From: Lachnospiraceae bacterium
GTDB lineage: Bacteria; Bacillota; Clostridia; Lachnospirales; Lachnospiraceae
DNA: 64,000 bases
Reading direction: 5' to 3'
Assembly: GCA_017470985.1 (NCBI GenBank)
Contig: JAFUXA010000011.1
Span: 62,001-126,000 of the forward strand
The position numbers and the translations under genes were made by a program. The notes beneath the pieces were generated by a model, which saw only the letters and a program-made list of their open reading frames with translations, ran no database searches and was not told the origin of the DNA. Positions 54,087 to 63,289 of the stretch are shown here, piece by piece (within the stretch, counting starts at the first letter, position 1; each line of letters begins with the position of its first letter).

Positions 54087-55544
54087 ATGAACTATAAAAT
54101 GATTGGGCGAATATTGTCCATGGTTGCTCTTGCAGAATTATTGTTTATGATACCTGCGCTTTTAATAAGTGTGGCACATGATAGAGATGTTGCTACCAAT
54201 GCATTTGCTGTTACCATTGGGTTGGTGGGAGTGATTTCTCTGGTGACTTACATCTTGTGTATGAGAAGCGAGACCCGATTCTATGCCAGAGAGGGATTGG
54301 TTAGTGTAGGTCTTGGTTGGATTGTTTTGAGTCTGATTGGATGTCTGCCTTTTTATATCTCTGGAGAAATACCGGATTTTTTGGATGCCTTCTTTGAGTC
54401 CGTATCCGGATTTACTACAACCGGTGCATCCATTTTAAATAACGTAGAAGCCATGACGGAAGGAATGCTCTATTGGCGCAGTTTCACTCACTGGTTAGGT
54501 GGAATGGGTGTCCTCGTATTTATCCTAGCAGTTATTCCTGCTTCCGGTAAGGGCAGTGGCTTTACAATGCATCTTCTTAGAGCAGAAAGCCCTGGTCCTG
54601 ATGTGGGTAAACTGGTGCCTAGAATGAGACAGACTGCGGTTATTTTATATGGCCTTTATATTGTTCTTACAATTTTGGATGTTATATTTCTTCTGGCAGG
54701 TCACATGGATTTGCTTGAGGCTATATGTACCGCCTTTGGTACAGCAGGAACAGGTGGTTTCGGTGTGAAAAATGATTCCATTGCAAGCTACAGTCCATAT
54801 ATCCAGAATGTATGTACAGTATTTATGATTCTATTTGGAATAAATTTTACATGTTATTACTTCTTGCTTTTGGGCAAGGTGAAGGATGTGTTTAAGGATG
54901 AGGAACTTCGCCTCTACCTTGGAATAATTACAGCAAGTATTATAGTTATTGCCATAAATGTGAGACCTATGTATGATTCCGTATCTGAAACCGTAAGACA
55001 TAGTGCCTTCCAGGTGGCAACTGTAATTACAACAACAGGATTTGCTACAACGGATTTTGATATGTGGCCTACATTTTCCAAGATGATTATGGTCATACTG
55101 ATGTTTATTGGAGCCAGCGCCGGCAGTACCGGTGGTGGTTTTAAATGTGGTAGATTGTTGTTATTATTTAAGACTTTGAGAAGAAATCTGGAGAAGACTC
55201 TGAATCCTCAGAAAATCAAAGTTGTAAGAAATAATGGCAGACCTGTAAATGAGAAGGTACTTCTCAGTTTATATACTTATCTGATTGCCTATGTATTTAT
55301 TATGATAGTAAGTATACTGGTAGTTAGTTTGAATGGTGAGAGTATGACAACTACAGTGACTGCGGTTATAGCCTGCTTTAATAATATTGGACCTGGATTG
55401 GACGGAGTCGGTCCTACATGTAATTATGGCGGGTTAAATATGCTTTCTAAAATTACATTGATATTTGATATGCTTGCAGGTAGATTGGAAATCTTTCCAA
55501 TATTGCTTTTGATTACAAGAAAGACTTGGAAGAAGTTGGTATAA
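54087..55544 (+). CDS. trkH: Trk potassium uptake membrane protein TrkH
   Basis: 485 aa with about ten hydrophobic helices. The four P-loop-like selectivity segments are visible: SGFTTTGASIL, FGTAGTGGFG, TTTGFATTDF and ACFNNIGPGL. Imports K+ with TrkA. The two genes form an operon; a methyltransferase gene follows after 34 bases. Confidence 0.94.
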   Translation: MNYKMIGRILSMVALAELLFMIPALLISVAHDRDVATNAFAVTIGLVGVISLVTYILCMRSETRFYAREGLVSVGLGWIVLSLIGCLPFYISGEIPDFLDAFFESVSGFTTTGASILNNVEAMTEGMLYWRSFTHWLGGMGVLVFILAVIPASGKGSGFTMHLLRAESPGPDVGKLVPRMRQTAVILYGLYIVLTILDVIFLLAGHMDLLEAICTAFGTAGTGGFGVKNDSIASYSPYIQNVCTVFMILFGINFTCYYFLLLGKVKDVFKDEELRLYLGIITASIIVIAINVRPMYDSVSETVRHSAFQVATVITTTGFATTDFDMWPTFSKMIMVILMFIGASAGSTGGGFKCGRLLLLFKTLRRNLEKTLNPQKIKVVRNNGRPVNEKVLLSLYTYLIAYVFIMIVSILVVSLNGESMTTTVTAVIACFNNIGPGLDGVGPTCNYGGLNMLSKITLIFDMLAGRLEIFPILLLITRKTWKKLV

Positions 55545-55578
55545 AGCATATGATATTGGTTCATATGAGAGAGTATTT

Positions 55579-56388
55579 ATGGATAAACTTGTAGAACATT
55601 ATAATAAATTTAATGAAGACAAGAGGCTTGATAGACGTCATGGACATGTGGAGTTTGTGACGTCTTTGAAGTATATAGAGAAATATTTGGATAAGTATGT
55701 CTGTGACAATAATCTGTCAGGCCGAGAACAGCTGAATATTTTGGATGTGGGTGCTGGCACAGGGAAATATTCTATTGAGCTGGCCAAATCTGGTTGTCAG
55801 GTTACTGCAGTGGAATATGTGAAATATAATCTGGGTCGCATGAAGCAAAATGCCAAGAGGGCCGGGGTTGATATAAAAGCTTATCAGGGAGATGCCCGAA
55901 AGCTGAAGAAATGTAGCGACAATACTTATGATATGACATTGGTATTTGGTCCCATGTATCATCTCTATACTGACGAGGACAAGGTTAAAGCTTTGCAGGA
56001 AGCCAAGCGTGTAACTAAGCCTGGAGGATATATTCTTGTTGCCTACCTGATGAATGAATACAGTGTCATCCTATACGGCTTTAGAGAGGGAAATGTAAAT
56101 GAGTGTCTGGCGGATGGCAGATTAGATAGTGATTATCACACCCACAGCTCCCAGGAAGAGCTGTATGAATATGTTAGACTGGAAGATATCAATCGAATAA
56201 ATGAGCTGGCAGAAATGACTCGCAGGCAGATTATATCGGCGGATGGTCCTGCAGATTATATGAGACGAGAGCTGAATGCCATGGATGATGAGACTTACGA
56301 GAGATTTATAGAATATCATTTGAAGACCTGTGAGCGTCCGGAACTTTTGGGAGCTGGAGCTCATACCTTGGACATTTTACAGAAATAA
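55579..56388 (+). CDS. Class I SAM-dependent methyltransferase
   Basis: 269 aa. Motif I is ILDVGAGTGKYSIELA (about 50-65), followed by acidic loop VTAVEYV and motif post-I; GPMYHLY and KPGGYILVAYL correspond to motifs IV-VI. The substrate is unknown; the family is too broad. C-terminal part (about 170-269) is helical and acidic. It lies at the end of the trk operon and is followed by a long terminator hairpin. Confidence 0.85.
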   Translation: MDKLVEHYNKFNEDKRLDRRHGHVEFVTSLKYIEKYLDKYVCDNNLSGREQLNILDVGAGTGKYSIELAKSGCQVTAVEYVKYNLGRMKQNAKRAGVDIKAYQGDARKLKKCSDNTYDMTLVFGPMYHLYTDEDKVKALQEAKRVTKPGGYILVAYLMNEYSVILYGFREGNVNECLADGRLDSDYHTHSSQEELYEYVRLEDINRINELAEMTRRQIISADGPADYMRRELNAMDDETYERFIEYHLKTCERPELLGAGAHTLDILQK

Positions 56389-56405
56389 ATTTTTTATACA
56401 AAAAT

Positions 56406-56456
56406 AAAACCATTATGGTTGGGAACATATATAGTTCCCATTGCCATAATGGTTTT
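56406..56456. terminator. Bidirectional terminator
   Basis: Outer stem AAAACCATTATGG/CCATAATGGTTTT with an inner GGGAAC/GTTCCC arm. It sits between the converging methyltransferase and EEP genes and has A/T tracts on both flanks. Confidence 0.88.
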
Positions 56457-56461
56457 TAATT

Positions 56462-57544
56462 TTATCTTAAGCGAACTGTCATATACAGCGGATTGTGATC
56501 GGAGTTTTTAAAGCCTAAATCTTTGACTCCGGCCTGCTGTACCATCATATTGTCGGATACTATGAATCCATCAATTATGTAATACTGGAATTTGTCAGGT
56601 GAGGTATCATTTCCTGTGAGAGGTCTGTCGAGAGATCTGCAGGATGCCACCTGATTGTCCATTATAAACTGAAGGTTGTCAGAGAATTCGTTGATGTCAA
56701 CAACTCCAGGTTGCCACATGTCCTTTGATACCAGTGGGTATGCTGATGAATCTATATTGGAGAATGTCTGGTTGAAATCTCCACCGGCAATTACATAATT
56801 CCCCTTGGCAGCTTCCTCCTCCAATAATTCTTTCAACATATTGGTCTGGGCAATCTTGCCTTCTCCGGAATCATAAGCTTCTAAGTGCAGATTTACCAGC
56901 ACTAGCTCCTTGTCAGAATCCTCAATAGGAACTCTGTCTACCATGAGGCATCTCTTGAGATTTCCCAGTCTTGCAGGATAAGAGAAAGGACATGGTAATT
57001 GGATTCTGGTTGAATCAGTTACATTATATTTTGAAAATGTAGCAATACCACAATCTACCTTGCCCATAGGAGGCCATGGATAAGGAATATATAATACCTT
57101 GTAATTAGTAGCAAAGGTGTTGCAATAGCCTGTCAGGCTGTCGCTGATTGCCTTGAATTGATTGGTACCATAAGATCTTTTGGAATTAACATCCACTTCC
57201 TGCATAAATACTACGTCAGGATTAGAAGCTGCTGTTTCTGCAGCGATGGCTGAGATGTTGTTTTCCACTGTGGCTTTGTCTGAACTTCTTACACTTGTTC
57301 CCCCGTCCATGAAGAAGTCAGCTCCCTCGCCTAAACCACAATATCCTACATTCCAGGTTACAATGTTTAGAGTGTCTCCTCTTGCGATGGTCTTGGAACC
57401 CTCGCCGTTGATTTCGAGAACCTCCGTGTCTGCTGGTTTGAATTCTGTGATTGTTAGAATTCCAAAAAATACTACAACTGCAGCAATGAGAATTCCAATG
57501 ATAATCAGCAGAATCTGCCACCATTTTTTCTTGGCTTTTACCAT
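56462..57544 (-). CDS. Membrane-anchored endonuclease/exonuclease/phosphatase (EEP) family protein
   Basis: 360 aa. One N-terminal membrane helix (about 10-32), the rest outside the cell. The EEP fold is seen in LNIVTWNVGYCG, VVFMQEVD, VLVNLHLEAYDSG, VIAGGDFNQTF and the last SDHNPLYM, which supply the metal and catalytic His/Asp residues. Substrates of this fold include DNA, phospholipid head groups and inositol phosphates; which applies is unknown. GGGGGAAAAAC precedes the ATG. Confidence 0.86.
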   Translation of the reverse strand: MVKAKKKWWQILLIIIGILIAAVVVFFGILTITEFKPADTEVLEINGEGSKTIARGDTLNIVTWNVGYCGLGEGADFFMDGGTSVRSSDKATVENNISAIAAETAASNPDVVFMQEVDVNSKRSYGTNQFKAISDSLTGYCNTFATNYKVLYIPYPWPPMGKVDCGIATFSKYNVTDSTRIQLPCPFSYPARLGNLKRCLMVDRVPIEDSDKELVLVNLHLEAYDSGEGKIAQTNMLKELLEEEAAKGNYVIAGGDFNQTFSNIDSSAYPLVSKDMWQPGVVDINEFSDNLQFIMDNQVASCRSLDRPLTGNDTSPDKFQYYIIDGFIVSDNMMVQQAGVKDLGFKNSDHNPLYMTVRLR

Positions 57545-57644
57545 TTGTTTTTCCCCCTTTTTTAATTAGGTTTATATAGTAAATTTATTTTATCATATTT
57601 ACATAATTAGGTGGTTAAAAAGTATGTAATAAAGCCATGAGAGA

Positions 57645-57653
57645 TGTTATAAT
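57645..57653 (+). promoter_or_regulatory. Extended -10 element upstream of fprA
   Basis: TGTTATAAT with the hexamer TATAAT at 57648-57653; the -35 region is weak. Confidence 0.5.
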
Positions 57654-57699
57654 TAGCATAAATATAGTAAACGCCAGGGGAGTGTGAAAGGAGTATATA

Positions 57700-58869
57700 A
57701 TGTTAGGAAATACAAATTTTTCGGAGAATATAAAGTACATAGGAGTAAATGACAAGACTATTGATTTGTTTGAGAGTCAGTATGTAGTTGAAAATGGTGT
57801 GTCATACAACTCTTATGTAATTATGGATGACAAAATTGCAATTATGGATACAGTTGATCCAAGAGGAACTGCTGAGTGGGAAGGTAATTTGAAGGCTGTT
57901 TTGGGAGATAGGATGCCAGATTATCTTGTAATTCAACATATGGAGCCGGATCATGCAGGAAGCATCGGAAGACTTCTTGAGATTTATCCTGATATTACAT
58001 TGGTGGGAAATGCCAAGACATTTACCATGTTAGATCAGTTTTTCGAGGTGCCACCAACAGCAGAGAGACTGGTGGTAAAAGAAGGAGACACTCTTGAGCT
58101 GGGTAAGCATGTATTAACCTTTGTTATGGCACCAATGGTTCATTGGCCTGAGGTTATGGTCTCTTATGAAAGCAGCGAGAAGGTGCTCTTCTCTGCAGAT
58201 GGATTTGGTAAGTTTGGCGCTTTGGATGTGGATGAGGACTGGGCTTGCGAGGCACGCAGATATTATTTCAATATCGTAGGTAAATACGGCTCTCCTGTTC
58301 AGGCTCTTCTGAAGAAGGCGGCGGGTTTGGATATAGCAACTATTGCACCACTTCATGGACCTGTGCTTACAGAAAATCTGGAATATTATCTTGGATTGTA
58401 TAATACATGGTCATCTTATGAGCCGGAGACCAAGGGCGTGTTTGTTGCAGTAGCTTCTATTCATGGCAATACAATGGCGGCAGCCCAGAAGCTGGCAGAG
58501 ATTTTGAGGGACAAGGGCGAAGAGAGAGTTGTAGTTGCGGACTTGGCCAGAGAGGATATGGCAGAATGTGTTGAGGACGCTTTCAGACATGATAGAATTA
58601 TCCTGGCTGCTGCAAGTTATGATGGAGGTGTGTTTGCTCCTATGAGTGATTTCTTACATCATTTGGCAACCAAGGCTTTCCAGAATAGAGTTGTAGGTCT
58701 TATGGAAAATGGAACCTGGGCTCCATGTGCAGCCAAGACTATGCGCCAGGAACTTGAGGCTATGAAGGATGTGAAAGTCCTGGATGAGCAGGTTACAATT
58801 AAGTCTACTATGAAATCTGCTGATATGGATCAGTTGGATAAATTGGCAGATGCTATATTATTAAGATAG
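57700..58869 (+). CDS. fprA: A-type flavoprotein FprA (flavodiiron protein)
   Basis: 389 aa. N-terminal metallo-beta-lactamase-like domain with diiron ligands in HMEPDHAG (His80, Glu82, Asp84, His85), MVHWPE, SADGFG and PLHGP; C-terminal flavodoxin domain from about 250 (VFVAVASIHGNTMAAAQKL, ASYDGGVFAPM). Reduces O2 or NO to water or N2O in anaerobes, protecting against oxidative or nitrosative stress. It has no fused rubredoxin. GGAGTATATA-type site before the ATG. Monocistronic, own promoter. Confidence 0.94.
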   Translation: MLGNTNFSENIKYIGVNDKTIDLFESQYVVENGVSYNSYVIMDDKIAIMDTVDPRGTAEWEGNLKAVLGDRMPDYLVIQHMEPDHAGSIGRLLEIYPDITLVGNAKTFTMLDQFFEVPPTAERLVVKEGDTLELGKHVLTFVMAPMVHWPEVMVSYESSEKVLFSADGFGKFGALDVDEDWACEARRYYFNIVGKYGSPVQALLKKAAGLDIATIAPLHGPVLTENLEYYLGLYNTWSSYEPETKGVFVAVASIHGNTMAAAQKLAEILRDKGEERVVVADLAREDMAECVEDAFRHDRIILAAASYDGGVFAPMSDFLHHLATKAFQNRVVGLMENGTWAPCAAKTMRQELEAMKDVKVLDEQVTIKSTMKSADMDQLDKLADAILLR

Positions 58870-59038
58870 TATTGTAAATATGAAATTCCATATAATATAA
58901 GGGGTAAATTTGTGGGATTTTGTTGATTTTAATATGTTTACATGATTTTGTCTTTTCCTTATAATTGATTTTGGGTTGAGAAAAGAGAAAAAGTAAACAG
59001 GAATGTAAGACCTGTAGTATGAAAGGATAATACTTGGT

Positions 59039-60928
59039 ATGGAAGCAATAACAATAGCATTAAAGATATTCAGTGGAGTAGCTTTATTTTTGTTTGGTAT
59101 GTCTCTCATGGGAGATGGACTTCAGCGTGTGGCTGGTAAGAGTCTGGAGAGAACATTATATAAACTTACAAGTACACCATTAAAGGGAGTGTTGTTGGGA
59201 ACTGTTGTAACTGCAGTTATTCAATCTTCATCAGCAACAACGGTAATGGTTGTAGGTTTTGTTAACTCAGGTATGATGAAGGTGGCTCAGGCTATTGGAG
59301 TTATAATGGGTGCAAATATCGGAACTTCTATTACAGGTTGGATTCTATGTTTGTCATATATAGAAGGTTCAAGTGGAATCGCAACTTTGTTGTCTACTGC
59401 AACTATCTCAGCAGTTGTAGCAATAATCGGTATCATTTTAAAGAAATTCACCAAGAGAAGTGTATATCATAATGTGGGCGATATTATGCTTGGATTCGCC
59501 ATACTTATGGTAGGTATGCAGACCATGAGTGGAGCTGTGGCACCATTGAAGGAGAATGCCGGTTTTGTCAGCTTACTCACAATGTTTAAAAATCCTGTAG
59601 TTGGTATTTTGGTTGGTATTGCTATTACAGCAGTGCTTCAAAGTGCGTCAGCTTCAGTTGGTATTTTGCAGGCATTGTCTATGACTGGTGCAATCACATT
59701 TGCATCTGCATTCCCTATTACCTTGGGTATTGGTATAGGTGCAGCCGTTCCAGTACTTTTATCAGCTATTGGAACTAACAACAACGGTAAGAGAACAGCT
59801 TTGGTATATCTGTTAAATGATTTGCTTGGAATGATAATCTGGGGAACAATATTCTATGTTGCCAATGGATTTATTCATTTTGAATTTATGGATATGACAA
59901 TGTCACCGGTGAAGATTGCACTTTTAAATACTGTTTATCGTATGCTTACAGTATTTGCCCTCTTCCCGTTTGTATCAGCTATTGAAGCTATGGTATTTAA
60001 GCTTGTGAAGGATTCAGAGGAAGATATTGCTGAGCAGGCAGATTTTGATTTGTTGGATGAGAGATTCCTGGCATATCCGGAACTTGCCATCAGCCAGGCT
60101 GGTAAGGCTATGGAAGGCATGGCCAATACTGCCAAGGATAATTTAACTACTGCTTTCTCAATGATGAATGAGTACAGTGATGAGATATGGGCCAAGGTTG
60201 AGAAGAAAGAGAAACTTCTTGATAAATATGAGGATAAGCTGGGTGAGTATATTATGCTTGCCAGCAAGAAGAGTTTGAATACAAGTGAGATTACCAAGAC
60301 ATCCAAATATCTCCATGTTATTACAGATTTTGAGAGACTGGGTGATCACGCTCTAAATATTGCATATATTGCAAGACAGATTCAGGAGGAGAAGTTAGAT
60401 CTCTCTGAAACTGCCATGAAGGAAATAGAGGTAATGTCAGAGGCAATCAAGGATATGGTTGCTATTACAGTGGAAGCATTTGAAACAAATGATATCGGAA
60501 AGGCTCATAAGGTTGAACCTGCTTGTGAATTTATTAGGGATTTGTGTGACAGAATGAAAACCAATCATGTTATGCGACTTCAAAAAGAAGTATGCGCAGT
60601 GGAAAATGGTATGGTATTCAATGATCTGTTAAATAATTTCGATAGAATTGCAGCCCACTGTTCAAATATTGGTATTGCAGTAGTTGAGACCATGGACAAT
60701 GCAATTGAGGCCCATGATTATAAGCATGAATACAAGAAGAATAATTCAGAAGCTTATGCCAAGGATTATGATGTATTTGCTGACAGATATAAGATAAGTC
60801 AGTTTGAATATAAGAAAGAGAAGAAACATAAAGATTCAGAGGACAAGAAGAAAGACAAGAAATCTGAATCTAAGAAGAAAGATAAGAAGAACAAGGATAA
60901 AAAAGACAAGAAGGACAAGGAGAAGTAA
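59039..60928 (+). CDS. Na+/phosphate cotransporter (NptA-like) with PhoU-like domain and Lys-rich tail
   Basis: 629 aa. Two Na/Pi cotransporter repeats are visible with their QSSSATTVMVVGFVNSG and QSASASVGILQALSM motifs, within about eight helices to residue 320. A PhoU-like helical bundle follows (about 350-560), then a very basic tail (KKEKKHKDSEDKKKDKKSE and more, about 592-629). Imports phosphate with sodium; the PhoU-like part is common in this bacterial branch. The charged tail is unusual. The 169-base gap upstream shows a weak GGATAA ribosome site and no clear promoter. Confidence 0.9.
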   Translation: MEAITIALKIFSGVALFLFGMSLMGDGLQRVAGKSLERTLYKLTSTPLKGVLLGTVVTAVIQSSSATTVMVVGFVNSGMMKVAQAIGVIMGANIGTSITGWILCLSYIEGSSGIATLLSTATISAVVAIIGIILKKFTKRSVYHNVGDIMLGFAILMVGMQTMSGAVAPLKENAGFVSLLTMFKNPVVGILVGIAITAVLQSASASVGILQALSMTGAITFASAFPITLGIGIGAAVPVLLSAIGTNNNGKRTALVYLLNDLLGMIIWGTIFYVANGFIHFEFMDMTMSPVKIALLNTVYRMLTVFALFPFVSAIEAMVFKLVKDSEEDIAEQADFDLLDERFLAYPELAISQAGKAMEGMANTAKDNLTTAFSMMNEYSDEIWAKVEKKEKLLDKYEDKLGEYIMLASKKSLNTSEITKTSKYLHVITDFERLGDHALNIAYIARQIQEEKLDLSETAMKEIEVMSEAIKDMVAITVEAFETNDIGKAHKVEPACEFIRDLCDRMKTNHVMRLQKEVCAVENGMVFNDLLNNFDRIAAHCSNIGIAVVETMDNAIEAHDYKHEYKKNNSEAYAKDYDVFADRYKISQFEYKKEKKHKDSEDKKKDKKSESKKKDKKNKDKKDKKDKEK

Positions 60929-60962
60929 GAAGTCCGTAGTTTAAAAAATGGGGATTTTGGGG

Positions 60963-63269
60963 ATGAGCAGTAAGAAAAGATACACTATTGCAGTAGTAAT
61001 CGGACAAAATAAATCAGAATATATCAATGAATTGGTTAAAGGTCTGCAGATGAATGCCATGGAGGAAGATGTAAATCTGGTATTTCTCAGTGAGGCCAAG
61101 ATTCCAAAGTATTGCGGAGATATTCTATCAGAGGAATTTTGCGCCACTAATGAATATCATTTTCACAGCGTTCACGAATATATTAAATATATAGATCCTG
61201 ATGTCATTATTTTGGCTTATGGGTCTATGACAGGATTTAGATATGTTCGAAGTAAAAGAGAATATATGGAATTGTTTGGGGATAAGCCGATTCTCATGAT
61301 TGAAGATTTGCCTGATGATAACGAGATGCCATATCTCATTTCAGACAATTATGGCGGAATGCGCTCTGTCATGGAACATTTGGTGAGACATCATGGATAT
61401 AAAAATATTGTATTTATGGCTGGACCAAGCAAGAATTATGATTCCAATGAGAGACTTAGAGCTTACAGAGATGTTATGTCAGAGGCAGGCCTTGTTATTA
61501 CAGACAACATGGTGGAATATGGAGATTACTCTGCGGAGGTTAGTGCCCAGATTAATGCTTTGCTGGACAACAATCCTGATGTGGAAGCTATAGTATGTGC
61601 TAATGATAATATGGCTCAATGTGCATATGTGGAATGTGAGAAGAGAGGCTTATATCCTGGAGAGAAAATTGCAATCACAGGATATGATGATTCTGATATT
61701 TGTAGAAAACTTAATCCTTCACTGACTTCTGTATCTCATTCCGGAGTCTTATATGCTTACAATGCTATCAAGGAAGCCATGAATTTGTGTGAAGGCAGAG
61801 AGGTGAAATCCAAAAAGATTGCGGCTTCTATTTGTGTTCGTGGTTCATGTGGTTGTGAGACCATCAAGACATTTAAGTCTGATCATGGAGTTCAGGTTGA
61901 GAATGCGAGAAATTATACCATTTCACGACTTCATGATATTACAAATGAGATTTATAAGAATATTCCTTACAAGAAGCATGAGGCGGAACTGTATTATCTC
62001 TTACAGGAGATGGTGGATTATATAGTATTTACTATTTATGATCCTGACAATAAGCATGTATCCACAGATATCCTGTCTAAATATTTGAGAAAGATTTATA
62101 GATATCCTTATATTTCAGGTAATACTGTCCTGGAAAATGTAGGAGCTCTCTTGATAGAGCTTGCCAATGGAATGAATGATATGTCTGGTGGCAATGAGCT
62201 TCTTGGGGTTATCAGCTATTTTACAGAATATGTATCAGCTTCAAACGTGCAGGCCGCTCGAAGAAAGAGTGCAGAGGCGGAGAAACAAGCCTGGTTTCTG
62301 TCATCATTTACCAGAGATTTGGTTACTGCCCGCATGCCTTTTGAGAGAAATGTCAGATGCATATTCCAAAGATTGAGAGATATAGGAATTCCTAGCGCTT
62401 ATCTATACTTCTATCAGGAAGTGTTTAATTACAAGCAGGGAGAAGATTTGCCGGAGGATATATATCTGGCTGGTTATTATAACGAGGATGCCATGGAAAG
62501 TGTGAAATATTCCAAGGGCATCAAAGCTGAAAAGGGTAGATTTTTTACTGATGTGATGCCAAAGGATAGAGCAAGATGCTACTATGCATATGTGCTTTAT
62601 GCAGGAGACAGACATTTCGGCATGATTATGTGCGAGAATACACAGGAGCAGTTTGATTTTGTTCAGGCTTGTTGCATGCAGATGGGAAGTATGTTCCATC
62701 ATATGGTATTACAGGATGAGAGAGATTTGGCTCAGAAAGCTTTGAAGAATTCCGTGAAGCAGTTGAAGGTCCAGAACAAGGTGTTGGATTTCGTATCTAA
62801 GCAGGATGAGTTGACTGGTCTGTTGAATCGCCGTGGTATGATGGAAGAGATTATGGCAGCAATGTCAGTGCATCAAGGTGAGCGGGGAGTGTTATTCTTT
62901 GCTGATTTGGATCATTTGAAAGAGATAAATGACTGTTATGGTCATTCTGCAGGAGACTCGGCTATTGATATGGCAGCAGAGTTTTTGAGATTGAATATGC
63001 CGAGAGGTTCAGTCATAGGACGAATCGGTGGTGATGAGTTTGTGGCTTTTACTACAAATCAGGAGCCGGATGCTGTCAGAGAAAAGGTTAAAGAAAATGT
63101 AAAATATTATAATGAGCATTCCGATGAGCCTTATTATATAGAATTATCTATAGGATATAGCGAGTTTGTATGTTATGATAATGTGGATATTGAAAAGGAA
63201 ATTTCGAAATCCGACGAGCTTCTATATGTTGAGAAGAAGAAGAGAAGACGCAGCATAAAGAAGAAATAA
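60963..63269 (+). CDS. GGDEF diguanylate cyclase with LacI-type sugar-binding sensor domain
   Basis: 769 aa from the ATG at 60963 (GGGGA about 9 bases upstream); an ATG at 60948 would add five residues but has no such site. No membrane helix or signal peptide, so it is cytoplasmic. Residues about 1-310 are a periplasmic-binding-protein-like fold of the LacI type (YTIAVVIGQNKSEYINELVKG, VEAIVCANDNMAQCAYVECE, AITGYDDSDICRKLNPSLTSV). A helical/GAF-like stretch follows, then a GGDEF domain (about 610-760) with an intact GGDEF at 689-693 and DELTGLLNRRG. Should make c-di-GMP in response to a sugar-like ligand. Lies 21 bases before secA. Confidence 0.88.
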   Translation: MSSKKRYTIAVVIGQNKSEYINELVKGLQMNAMEEDVNLVFLSEAKIPKYCGDILSEEFCATNEYHFHSVHEYIKYIDPDVIILAYGSMTGFRYVRSKREYMELFGDKPILMIEDLPDDNEMPYLISDNYGGMRSVMEHLVRHHGYKNIVFMAGPSKNYDSNERLRAYRDVMSEAGLVITDNMVEYGDYSAEVSAQINALLDNNPDVEAIVCANDNMAQCAYVECEKRGLYPGEKIAITGYDDSDICRKLNPSLTSVSHSGVLYAYNAIKEAMNLCEGREVKSKKIAASICVRGSCGCETIKTFKSDHGVQVENARNYTISRLHDITNEIYKNIPYKKHEAELYYLLQEMVDYIVFTIYDPDNKHVSTDILSKYLRKIYRYPYISGNTVLENVGALLIELANGMNDMSGGNELLGVISYFTEYVSASNVQAARRKSAEAEKQAWFLSSFTRDLVTARMPFERNVRCIFQRLRDIGIPSAYLYFYQEVFNYKQGEDLPEDIYLAGYYNEDAMESVKYSKGIKAEKGRFFTDVMPKDRARCYYAYVLYAGDRHFGMIMCENTQEQFDFVQACCMQMGSMFHHMVLQDERDLAQKALKNSVKQLKVQNKVLDFVSKQDELTGLLNRRGMMEEIMAAMSVHQGERGVLFFADLDHLKEINDCYGHSAGDSAIDMAAEFLRLNMPRGSVIGRIGGDEFVAFTTNQEPDAVREKVKENVKYYNEHSDEPYYIELSIGYSEFVCYDNVDIEKEISKSDELLYVEKKKRRRSIKKK

Positions 63270-63289
63270 TACTTAAGGAGACATAAATA

